From Lachnospiraceae bacterium (lineage in GTDB: Bacteria > Bacillota > Clostridia > Lachnospirales > Lachnospiraceae): a stretch of DNA of 60,304 bases. The notes under the pieces were generated by a model, which was not told where the DNA came from, ran no database searches, and saw only the letters and a program-made list of their open reading frames with translations. Of this stretch, positions 17,481-27,000 are shown piece after piece. Both the position numbers and the translations under genes were made by a program. Position 1 is the first letter of the stretch, and the number at the start of each line of letters is the position of its first letter. The stretch spans positions 1 to 60,304 of the forward strand of contig JALENY010000021.1 of the NCBI GenBank assembly GCA_022767285.1, in the 5' to 3' direction.

Positions 17481-18173
17481 ATGGAAAAAAATGTATCTTT
17501 ACATCAATTGCAGAAAAAAATACACTATGAGTTCAATGACTTCGGTCTTTTGACCAGAGCCATGACCCATACATCCTATGCCAATGAGCATAGAAAACAG
17601 AAAGTACAGCACAATGAGCGGCTGGAGTTTCTGGGTGATGCGGTTCTTGAACTGGTGAGCAGTGAATTCTTATATAAAAAATATCCGGACCGTACCGAGG
17701 GGGAATTGACAAAACTTCGCGCCAGTATGGTATGTGAACCTACACTGGCCATGTGTGCCAGAGAGTGGCATCTGGGCAGTTTCCTTCGGCTTGGCAAAGG
17801 AGAAGAGCTGAATGGAGGCAGGAACCGCGATTCTATTACATCAGATGCCGTAGAGGCTCTGATTGGCGCAATTTATCTGGATGGTGGGTTTGCTAGTGCA
17901 AAAGAGTTTGTTGAGGAGTTTATTTTAAAAGATATTGAGAATAAAAAACTCTTTTATGATAGCAAGACCATCCTGCAGGAGCTTGTTCAGGGAAAGGAGA
18001 CTGGTGATCCGGAATATCGTCTCGTCAAAGAGGAGGGCCCTGATCATGATAAATGCTTTTACGTGGAATTGGTTCTGAACGGAACAGCGTTTACAAAAGG
18101 GAAAGGTCATACGAAAAAGGCTGCAGAGCAGGAAGCAGCTTATCTGGCCATCCGCAAATTACAAAAACAGTAG
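17481..18173 (+). CDS. rnc: ribonuclease III
   Basis: A 230-residue double-strand-specific endoribonuclease of rRNA processing and RNA turnover. The N-terminal RNase III domain carries the signature NERLEFLGDAVLELV, with the second acidic site at DAVEALIGAIYLDGG. A C-terminal dsRNA-binding domain follows (SKTILQELVQGK... KGKGHTKKAAEQEAAYLAI). The ATG at 17481 is chosen because AGGAGATGG lies ahead and the length is then standard; an open frame extends 45 codons further upstream across the acpP hairpin. smc starts 7 bp after its stop, the usual rnc-smc-ftsY order. Confidence 0.97.
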   Translation: MEKNVSLHQLQKKIHYEFNDFGLLTRAMTHTSYANEHRKQKVQHNERLEFLGDAVLELVSSEFLYKKYPDRTEGELTKLRASMVCEPTLAMCAREWHLGSFLRLGKGEELNGGRNRDSITSDAVEALIGAIYLDGGFASAKEFVEEFILKDIENKKLFYDSKTILQELVQGKETGDPEYRLVKEEGPDHDKCFYVELVLNGTAFTKGKGHTKKAAEQEAAYLAIRKLQKQ

Positions 18174-18180
18174 GTGACAT

Positions 18181-21100
18181 ATGTATTTAAAAAGTATAGA
18201 GGTACAGGGATTTAAATCATTTGCCAATAAGATGGTATTTGAATTCCATAACGGAATCACCGGAATCGTGGGACCGAATGGCTCCGGGAAAAGTAATGTT
18301 GCGGATGCGGTGCGATGGGTTTTGGGTGAGCAGAGCGCAAAACAGCTTCGCGGCGGAAACATGCAGGATGTTATTTTTTCCGGCACAGAGCTGCGCAAGC
18401 CACAGGGTTTTGCGTCCGTTGCCATTACGCTGGACAATTCCGACCACAAGCTGGATATCGAATTCGAGGAAGTGACTGTAACCAGACGGCTGTATCGTTC
18501 CGGTGAGAGTGAATACATGATCAATGGCAGCGCCTGCCGGCTGAAAGACATCAATGAGCTTTTTTATGATACCGGTATCGGAAAAGAAGGATATTCCATT
18601 ATCGGCCAGGGTCAGATTGACCGTATTTTGAGCGGAAAACCGGAGGAACGACGGGAACTCTTTGACGAGGCAGCCGGCATTGTAAAGTTCAAAAGGCGGA
18701 AAAATGCCACGGTCAAAAAACTGGACGAGGAAAAACAGAATCTGGTTCGGGTTAATGATATTTTATCTGAGTTGACTGCACAGCTGGGACCGCTGGAAAA
18801 GCAATCTGCTGTGGCGAAAATATATCTCCAGAAAAAAGAAGAACTGAAACAATTGGATATCAACATGTTCTTGCTGGATTTGGACCGGACGAAACGACAG
18901 CTGGCTGACATTGATGAAAAATACCGGATTGCCAATCAGGATCTGGAACAGACGAAAGAGCAGTTTGACCAGACAAAACAGGAGTACGAAAAGTTGGAAC
19001 GTGACATGGATGCTCTGGATGAGAAAATTGAGACCATGCGTACGGAATCCAATCAGAATGCGCTGATCAAGCAGCAGTTGGAAGGCCAGATCAACGTGCT
19101 TAAGGAGCAGATCCATGCGGCTCACTTAAATGACGAACATTATCAGAAGCGCGTAGATGTTATTTTGCAAGATAAGGGCATCCGTGAAAAAGAAAAAGAA
19201 GATTTAAAAAAAGAGCGGCAGGCACTTCAGATAAAGCTGGTTGAGGTAGAGGAAAAACAGGACATACAGATGGCGGCAGTCAGTGAACTGCAGAAAAACG
19301 TGGATGAACGGAACAGTCAGATTGAAGAGGGAAAAAGCGAAGTAATCGAGCTTTTAAACCAGAGGTCTTCTGCAAAGGGAAAAATGCAGCGCTACGATGC
19401 CATGTTGGAACAGATCGGTATTCGAAAGGCCGAGTTAAACCAGCGTCTGCTGCGTTTGAAAAGCGAAGAGAGTGACCATGCACAGGAATACGCCAGAGCC
19501 AAAAAAGAATCTGCTGCTGTTGAGAAAAAAATTGAGCTGCTTCTGGCTGAAAGCAGTGAGACGGAAAAGCAGATCGATGAACTGCAGAAGATCATCGCGG
19601 AACAGAACCGCCAGATGGATGTGGGGCAGACTGCTTACCACAGAGAAGCTTCAAAACTGGAATCTCTGAAAAACCTGACGGAGCGCTATGACGGATATGG
19701 CGGAGGAATCCGCAAAGTTATGGAACAGAAGGAAAAAAATCCTGGTATTCGTGGCGTTGTGGCAGATCTGATCCATGTAAAGAAGGAATATGAGCTTGCC
19801 GTGGAGACAGCCCTTGGGGGAAGTATCCGAAATGTCGTTACAGATAATGAAAATACGGCAAAATATATGATTGATTTCCTGAAACGAAATAAAGCCGGCA
19901 GGGCAACCTTTTTGCCCCTGACCAACATCAGCAGCAAACGTCGTTTTACGGCGACGGACGCTGTAAAAGAGCCGGGCGTGATCGGCCTGGCCAGCGAGCT
20001 GGTGGATGTGGATCCGGAATATGCCGACCTGAATGAATACTTGTTGGGGCGTACGCTGGTGGTTGATCATATTGACCATGCCATTGCTATCGGCAGAAAA
20101 TATAAGCATTCTCTTTATATGGTTACCATAGAGGGCGAGTCCTTCAGCCCGGGTGGTTCCATGACCGGCGGTGCCTTTAAAAACAGCAGTAATCTGCTGG
20201 GCCGGCGCCGCGAGATTGAAGAATTGGAAGAAAGCGTTCAGACTCTGAAAAAAGAGATGGATGCCACATTGAGAAGTATCGATAAAAACCGAACCAAGCG
20301 AAATGAACTTCGGCAGAAACTGGTTGAGATCAATGAGGTGCTTCAGAAAGAGCGGATTCTGCAGAATACGGTTAAGCTGAAAATGCAGCAGGCGGAATCC
20401 AAGAATGCCTCTATCTTGGAAAACTACAGTCGGCTGAAGCGCGAAAATCGCGAGATTGAAGAGCAGATTCGTGAGGTAAAAGAAAGCAGCAGTTCCATTC
20501 AGGAAGAACTCAAAAACTTTGAGACACGTGAACAGGAATTGGATCAGTGGATCGACCGTCTTCAGAATGAGATGGAGGAAAAACAGGAAGCACGGGAAAA
20601 AGAATCCCAGTCGCTGGAGTCCATTCATCTGGAGTATGCTGCGCTGGAACAGCAGGACAGTTTCCTGTTGCAGAATCTGGATCGAATCCGGGGAGAAATC
20701 AGGCGTCTGAACGAGGAACTGGAAGAAGTCCGGAATAATCTGAATCTTGGCTCCAAAGAAGCCAAAGAGAAAGAAGAAAATATCGAAAAAATCCGACAGA
20801 CGATTCTGGCTGCCGAAGCGCGTGCAAAAGAAGAGGAAGAAGAAATCCGAAGGTGCATGCAGGAAAAAGAAAAAAAGACGGCCACGCACAGAGGCTTTTT
20901 CGAAAAACGTGACGAACTTTCCGGCCGCATCAATCTGCTGGATAAGGAATGCTTCCGTTTAAACAGTCAGAAAGAGCGTCTGGAAGAAGGGCAGGAAACT
21001 CAGATCAGTTACATGTGGGAAGAGTATGAAATGACTCCGGTGAGCGCTCAGAAGTACCGCATGGAAGACGTGCCTGAACGGAACCAGCTGAAAAAGGACA

Positions 21101-21741
21101 TCAGCCATCTGAAAGATTCCATACGAAAACTGGGAACCGTGAATGTAAATGCCATTGAGGAATACAAAAAGGTGCTTGAACGTCATACATTCCTGACGGC
21201 TCAGCATGACGATCTGGTGAAAGCGGAAGAGACACTTATGGGAATCATTGCGGAACTGGATGAAGGAATGCGCAGGCAGTTTACGGAGAAATTTGAAGCA
21301 ATCCGTGTGGAATATGACAAGGCGTTCAAGGAATTGTTTGGAGGCGGGAAAGGTACGCTGGAACTGACGGAAGGGGAGGATGTGCTGGAGGCAGGTATCC
21401 GGATCATCGCACAACCGCCCGGTAAAAAACTTCAGAATATGATGCAGCTCTCCGGTGGGGAAAAGGCGTTAAGTGCCATTGCATTGCTGTTTGCCATTCA
21501 GAATCTGAAGCCGTCACCTTTTTGCCTTCTTGATGAGATTGAGGCGGCACTGGATGACAGCAATGTTACCCGATACGCAAAATATTTACATAAGTTGACA
21601 AAAAATACACAGTTTATTATTATAACACACAGAAGAGGTACCATGAATGCGGCAGACCGCCTTTACGGAATCACCATGCAGGAAAAAGGCGTATCTACGC
21701 TGGTATCGGTAAATCTGATTGAAAATGATCTGGATAAATAG
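18181..21741 (+). CDS. smc: chromosome segregation ATPase SMC
   Basis: A 1186-residue SMC protein, full length. Walker A is GPNGSGKSN near residue 33, followed by about 330 residues of coiled coil. The hinge lies near 510-680 (RGVVADLIHVKKEYELAVETALG... GGSMTGGAFKN), then returning coiled coil, ABC signature LSGGEKALSAIALLFA and Walker B FCLLDEIEAALDD. With ScpA/ScpB it forms the condensin that organises and separates chromosomes. It lies 7 bp after rnc and 11 bp before ftsY. Confidence 0.98.
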   Translation: MYLKSIEVQGFKSFANKMVFEFHNGITGIVGPNGSGKSNVADAVRWVLGEQSAKQLRGGNMQDVIFSGTELRKPQGFASVAITLDNSDHKLDIEFEEVTVTRRLYRSGESEYMINGSACRLKDINELFYDTGIGKEGYSIIGQGQIDRILSGKPEERRELFDEAAGIVKFKRRKNATVKKLDEEKQNLVRVNDILSELTAQLGPLEKQSAVAKIYLQKKEELKQLDINMFLLDLDRTKRQLADIDEKYRIANQDLEQTKEQFDQTKQEYEKLERDMDALDEKIETMRTESNQNALIKQQLEGQINVLKEQIHAAHLNDEHYQKRVDVILQDKGIREKEKEDLKKERQALQIKLVEVEEKQDIQMAAVSELQKNVDERNSQIEEGKSEVIELLNQRSSAKGKMQRYDAMLEQIGIRKAELNQRLLRLKSEESDHAQEYARAKKESAAVEKKIELLLAESSETEKQIDELQKIIAEQNRQMDVGQTAYHREASKLESLKNLTERYDGYGGGIRKVMEQKEKNPGIRGVVADLIHVKKEYELAVETALGGSIRNVVTDNENTAKYMIDFLKRNKAGRATFLPLTNISSKRRFTATDAVKEPGVIGLASELVDVDPEYADLNEYLLGRTLVVDHIDHAIAIGRKYKHSLYMVTIEGESFSPGGSMTGGAFKNSSNLLGRRREIEELEESVQTLKKEMDATLRSIDKNRTKRNELRQKLVEINEVLQKERILQNTVKLKMQQAESKNASILENYSRLKRENREIEEQIREVKESSSSIQEELKNFETREQELDQWIDRLQNEMEEKQEAREKESQSLESIHLEYAALEQQDSFLLQNLDRIRGEIRRLNEELEEVRNNLNLGSKEAKEKEENIEKIRQTILAAEARAKEEEEEIRRCMQEKEKKTATHRGFFEKRDELSGRINLLDKECFRLNSQKERLEEGQETQISYMWEEYEMTPVSAQKYRMEDVPERNQLKKDISHLKDSIRKLGTVNVNAIEEYKKVLERHTFLTAQHDDLVKAEETLMGIIAELDEGMRRQFTEKFEAIRVEYDKAFKELFGGGKGTLELTEGEDVLEAGIRIIAQPPGKKLQNMMQLSGGEKALSAIALLFAIQNLKPSPFCLLDEIEAALDDSNVTRYAKYLHKLTKNTQFIIITHRRGTMNAADRLYGITMQEKGVSTLVSVNLIENDLDK

Positions 21742-21752
21742 GAGAACAAAAA

Positions 21753-22691
21753 ATGTCGGAAAAAGTAGGATTTTTTAAACGTCTGGTTCAGGGCCTTACT
21801 AAGACAAGGGATAATATCGTATCCGGAATTGACTCAATATTCAACGGATTCTCCACCATTGATGACGATTTTTATGACGAAATCGAAGAAATTCTGGTCA
21901 TGGGGGATATCGGCATCAACACCACCAACGCGATCATTGAAAAACTCAAAGATCAGGTGGCAGAGCAGAAGATCAAAGAACCTGCTCAATGCAAGCAGAT
22001 TCTGATTGACAGTATAAAAGAGCAGATGCGTGTCGGAGAGGCTGCATATGAGTTCGAGAGCCGGAAATCTGTGATTTTGGTTATCGGTGTCAACGGTGTG
22101 GGAAAGACAACCTCGGTCGGCAAGCTGGCCGGAAAACTGAAAAACCAGGGGAAACGAGTTATTCTGGCGGCGGCAGATACCTTCCGCGCAGCGGCAGGGG
22201 AACAGCTCACCCAATGGGCAAACCGCGCCGGAGTGGAACTGATCGGCGGTCAGGAAGGAGCAGATCCTGCTTCGGTGGTCTACGATGCAGTAGCAGCAGC
22301 GAAAGCAAGAAATGCGGATGTTCTGATCTGTGATACGGCAGGAAGACTGCACAATAAGAAGAATCTGATGGAAGAACTGCGCAAGATTTACCGCATTCTT
22401 GAGCGGGAGTATCCGGAAGCATATCTGGAGACGCTGGTAGTCCTTGACGGTACCACAGGGCAGAATGCCCTTCTTCAGGCAAGACAGTTTAAGGAAGTTG
22501 CAGATGTGACAGGTATCATCTTGACAAAACTGGACGGAACTGCGAAGGGCGGCATTGCAGTGGCAATCCAGTCGGAGTTGGATATTCCGGTAAAATATAT
22601 CGGTGTGGGTGAACATATTGATGACTTGCAGAAATTTGATTCGGATCAGTTTGTAAATGCCCTGTTTAATCTGAAGGAAAACGAGGAGTGA
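21753..22691 (+). CDS. ftsY: signal recognition particle receptor FtsY
   Basis: A 312-residue SRP-receptor GTPase that docks ribosome-SRP complexes at the membrane. The N domain is followed by the G domain with GVNGVGKTTSVGKLA (P loop), DTFRAAAGEQL, DTAGRLHNK and TKLDGTAKGG. It has the short N-terminus of Gram-positive FtsY, without an acidic A domain. AGGAGAAC precedes the ATG. The stop TGA overlaps the region ahead of the threonine deaminase, which is probably co-transcribed. Confidence 0.97.
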   Translation: MSEKVGFFKRLVQGLTKTRDNIVSGIDSIFNGFSTIDDDFYDEIEEILVMGDIGINTTNAIIEKLKDQVAEQKIKEPAQCKQILIDSIKEQMRVGEAAYEFESRKSVILVIGVNGVGKTTSVGKLAGKLKNQGKRVILAAADTFRAAAGEQLTQWANRAGVELIGGQEGADPASVVYDAVAAAKARNADVLICDTAGRLHNKKNLMEELRKIYRILEREYPEAYLETLVVLDGTTGQNALLQARQFKEVADVTGIILTKLDGTAKGGIAVAIQSELDIPVKYIGVGEHIDDLQKFDSDQFVNALFNLKENEE

Positions 22692-22699
22692 AAATTATT

Positions 22700-23911
22700 A
22701 TGCTTACATTAGACAAATTTGAAGAAGCCTTTGAGCGGGTAAGGACAGTCGCAAAGGAAACAAAATTAATTTACAGTGAATATTTAAGCAATCAGACCGG
22801 AAACAGAGTGTATCTGAAACCGGAGAATATGCAGCTGACCGGTGCATATAAGCTGCGTGGAGCATATTACAAGATCAGTACCCTGACCCAGGAAGAAAGA
22901 GAAAGAGGTCTGATTACTGCTTCTGCAGGAAATCATGCCCAGGGTGTGGCTTATGCAGCAAAATGCTGTGGTGCCAAAGCTGTGATCGTCATGCCGAAAA
23001 CAACACCTTTGATAAAAGTAGAACGCACGAAAGGTTACGGAGCAGAAGTGATTCTGTTTGGTGATGTTTACGACGAGGCATGTGATTATGCAATGAAGCT
23101 GGCGGAAGAAAAAGGTTACACATTTATTCATCCTTTCAATGATTTAGCTGTTGCGACCGGACAGGGAACGATAGCGATGGAGATCGTTCAGGAACTGCCG
23201 CTGGTTGATTATATCCTGGTACCGGTTGGCGGCGGTGGACTGGCTACCGGTGTATCTACGCTGGCAAAAATGCTGAATCCTCATATTAAAGTGATCGGTG
23301 TGGAGCCTGCACAGGCGAATTCTCTTGAGATATCGCTGGAAGAGGGAAAAGTAACTACCCTGGAGACCGTGAATACCATTGCAGATGGTACTGCGGTGAA
23401 GACCGTGGGTGATAAACTGTTCCCGTATCTGCAGAAAAATCTGGATGGCTTGATCACGGTAGAGGATGATGAGCTGATTGTTGCCTTCCTCGATATGGTA
23501 GAAAATCACAAAATTATTGTGGAAAATTCAGGACTTTTGACGGTAGCTGCTTTGAAACATCTGGATGTGGAAAATAAGAAAATCGTTTCCATCTTAAGCG
23601 GCGGAAATATGGATGTGATCACGATGGCATCGGTAGTACAGCATGGACTGATTCAGCGAGATCGTATCTTTACTGTGTCTGTACTGCTTCCGGATAAGCC
23701 CGGCGAGCTGGTGAGAGTTGCAGATGTGATTGCAAATGAGCAGGGGAACGTAATCAAACTGGATCATAACCAGTTCTTCTCTACAAACCGTATGGCTGCG
23801 GTGGAACTGCAGATTACGATGGAGGCATTTGGATCAGAACATAAAAAGAAAATTGTGGATGCGCTGGAGAAAAGAGGATATCGTCCGAAATTGATTCGTC
23901 CGCATCTGTAA
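22700..23911 (+). CDS. ilvA: threonine ammonia-lyase (threonine deaminase) with ACT domain
   Basis: A 403-residue PLP enzyme converting L-threonine to 2-oxobutanoate and ammonia. The PLP lysine is K51 in GAYKLRGAYYK. The phosphate-binding glycine loop is VGGGGLATG and the late SGGNMD motif is present. A C-terminal ACT domain (FTVSVLLPDKPGELVRVADVI) gives the ~400-residue TdcB/IlvA-short architecture. It can feed isoleucine synthesis with the ilvD and ilvB genes 8 kb away, or serve fermentation. The ATG at 22700 follows GAGGAG by 11 bp. A GTG at 22688 overlapping the ftsY stop is possible but leaves no room for a ribosome site. Confidence 0.94.
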   Translation: MLTLDKFEEAFERVRTVAKETKLIYSEYLSNQTGNRVYLKPENMQLTGAYKLRGAYYKISTLTQEERERGLITASAGNHAQGVAYAAKCCGAKAVIVMPKTTPLIKVERTKGYGAEVILFGDVYDEACDYAMKLAEEKGYTFIHPFNDLAVATGQGTIAMEIVQELPLVDYILVPVGGGGLATGVSTLAKMLNPHIKVIGVEPAQANSLEISLEEGKVTTLETVNTIADGTAVKTVGDKLFPYLQKNLDGLITVEDDELIVAFLDMVENHKIIVENSGLLTVAALKHLDVENKKIVSILSGGNMDVITMASVVQHGLIQRDRIFTVSVLLPDKPGELVRVADVIANEQGNVIKLDHNQFFSTNRMAAVELQITMEAFGSEHKKKIVDALEKRGYRPKLIRPHL

Positions 23912-23918
23912 AATGAAT

Positions 23919-23952
23919 GGGATGTGTATGGAAAACGTACACATCCCTATTC
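23919..23952 (+). terminator. terminator after ilvA
   Basis: GGGATGTGTA / TACACATCCC (23919-23928 with 23938-23947), followed by TATTCTT. Confidence 0.8.
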
Positions 23953-23959
23953 TTATGGC

Positions 23960-24004
23960 CTGTTTCGGCCGACGTGTTGCTCCTGACTTAGCCAGCCGAA
24001 ACAG
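23960..24004 (-). terminator. probable terminator for the convergent activase gene
   Basis: CTGTTTCGGC / GCCGAAACAG (23960-23969 with 23995-24004) form a perfect 10-bp stem with a 25-base loop, just past the minus-strand stop. The T tract is weak. Confidence 0.5.
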
Positions 24005-24024
24005 AGCATAAGCGCTGGGATTCA

Positions 24025-27000
24025 TTATCCCTCTTTATTTAAGTTCTTCTGCGCGGTAGAAAGCATTAGTTTAATTCGATTCAACTGATTTACTTCGCTG
24101 GCACCCGGATCGTAGTCGATGGCCACAATATTGGCTTCCGGATAGCGATGCCGGATTTCTTTGATAACACCCTTGCCCACAATATGATTTGGCAGACAGC
24201 CGAAGGGCTGTGTACACACAATATTCGGTGCGCCGCTATGGATCAGCTCCAGCATTTCGCCTGTCAGGAACCAGCCTTCTCCGGTCATGTTTCCCACTGA
24301 GACGATGGGTGTGGCCATTTTTGCCAGATCTGCTATATCAGCGGGCGGTGTGAAGTGCTTGCTTTTTGCCAGTTCTTTGGATGCTGTACCACGTACCTTA
24401 TTGATCGCCCAGTTGCCGAGCTTGCCCATACGGCTGAGCGATTTTTTAAATCCAAGATTTTTGGATTTGAAATCCAGATTATAGAAGCAGTAGCACATAA
24501 AATCGATCAAATCCGGAACTACGGCCTCGGCGCCTTCTTTTTCCAGAAGCTCAGCCAGATGGTTGTTGGCTGCCGGGAGGAATTTTACCAGGATCTCACC
24601 GACGATACCAACCCTCGGTTTTTTAATATCCATAATCGGAATATTATCAAAATCATGGATCATGTCCCGGCAGATACGTTTGAACTGACCGTAGCTCGGT
24701 GATGCACCGGATAAAAATGCAATGCATTTTTGTTCCCAGTTATGATGCATAGCGTTCACGGAACCGGGTGTTTTTTCATATGGGCGCATGCGATATACGC
24801 ATTTCATGATAATGTCACCGAAAACTGCAGCATATACAATGCGCATGATGAGAGGCAGCGTGAGTTTAAATCCGGGATTGCTCTCCAGACCGCTTAAGTT
24901 CAGAGAAATGACCGGAATATGTCCCATATCCGCTTTCTCCAGAGCGCGGCGGATAAAACCGATGTAGTTGGATGCACGGCAGCCTCCGCCGGTCTGTGTC
25001 ATAATAACAGCCACTTTATTCAAATCATATTTGCCGGACAGAAGGGCCTGCATGATCTGGCCGACTACCATCAGAGAAGGATAGCAGGCATCGTTATTGA
25101 CATATTTCAGACCCACATTTACGGCCTCTTTGTTGTCGTTTGGTAGAACCTCCAAATGGTATCCGCCCGAATTAAATGCCGCTTGCAAAATAGAAAAATG
25201 CATCGGTGACATCTGCGGACAGAGAATCGTGTAGTCTTTTCGCATTTCTTCGGTGAATGGCACTTTGTAGATGGCGGAAGAAACGCAGGTTCTCGGCAAA
25301 TTGCGTTCTTTTCGCTCGCGGATAGCTGCGATCAGAGAACGAATACGGATACGGGCTGCCCCCAGATTGTTTACCTCATCAATTTTCAGACAGGTATAGA
25401 TTTTTCCGCTTCGGGAAAGGATTTCCTGTACTTCATCTGTGGTAACCGCATCCACGCCGCAACCGAATGAGTTCAGCTGGATCAGATCCAGATCATCCCG
25501 GGTTTTTACATAGTTGGCAGCGGCATACAGTCTTGTATGATACATCCACTGGTCATTGACTCGGATCGGACGGTCTATGGGGGCCAGATGGGAGATGGAA
25601 TCCTCCGTCAGAACAGCCATGCCATAGGAATTGATCAGATCCGGGATACCGTGGTGGATTTCCGGGTCGATATGATAAGGACGGCCGGCCAGTACGATGC
25701 CGTGGCGTCCGGTCTCTTTCAGGTACTGAAGGGTTTCTTCTCCTTTTAACTTCATGTCATCCCGGACTGCTTCCAGTTCCACCCAGGCAGCATGTGTTGC
25801 TTCCCGGACTTCTTTTACCGGGATGTTGGTGAATTCCTGACATAGACGCTCGGTGAGAATCTGCTCGTTTGTAAATGCCAGAAACGGGTTCTTAAAAGTA
25901 ATGGACGGATCCCGCAGTTCTTCAACATTATTTTTAATGTTTTCCGCATAAGAAGTAACAATCGGACAGTTGTAGTGGTTCACAGCATCTGGAAATTCAT
26001 TGCGTTCATAAGGAATGCAAGGATAGAAGATGAACTTGATACCCTGTTTCAACAGCCAGGTTACATGTCCGTGCGCCATTTTCGCCGGGTAACATTCCGA
26101 TTCACTGGGGATGGATTCAATACCAAGCTCATAAATCTTTCTGGTGGATGTGGGCGAGAGGACAACCCGATAATTCAGTTTTGTAAAAAATGTAAACCAG
26201 AACGGATAATTCTCAAACATATTCAGAACGCGTGGAATTCCCACAGTGCCCCGGAATGCCTTATCCTCACTGAGAGGCTCATAGGAGAAAATCCGTTTGT
26301 ATTTGTATTCATAAAGATTCGGAATCTTATCTTTATTTTTTTCTTTTCCGATACCGCGCTCACAGCGGTTGCCGGATACAAACTGACGTCCGCCGCCGAA
26401 TTTGCTGATGGTGAGTCGGCAGCTGTTGGTACAGCCCTTGCAGGTTGTCATGGCGGTTTTGTACTGCAGACTGTTTATTTTATCAATGGAAAGCATGGTG
26501 CTTTCACGATTTGCGTCATAACGCTCGCGCGCGATGAGAGCAGCGCCAAAGGCCCCCATGATACCGGCGATATCCGGGCGGATGGCTTCACAGTTGGCGA
26601 TTTTCTCAAAGCTTCGCAGCACAGCATCATTATAGAAGGTACCACCCTGGACAACGATATTTTTGCCAAGTTCAGATGCATCGGAAACTTTGATAACCTT
26701 GTAAAGGGCATTTTTGATGACAGAGTAAGCCAGACCGGCAGAAATATCAGCAACGGTTGCGCCTTCCTTCTGGGCCTGTTTTACCTTGGAGTTCATAAAT
26801 ACCGTACATCTGGTTCCTAGATCAATCGGATGTTCGGCAAAGAGGGCTGCTTTTGCAAAATCCTGCACGCTGTAGTTCAGAGATTCTGCAAAATTCTGAA
26901 TAAAGGAGCCGCAGCCGGAGGAGCACGCCTCATTTAAGAGGACGTTATCCACGGTGTGGTCCTTGATTTTGATACATTTCATATCCTGACCGCCGATGTC

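Noticed and set aside
19651-20889. 412-residue antisense open frame in smc
   Set aside because: Phe/Leu-rich low-complexity translation opposite the coiled-coil codons; a shadow of smc.
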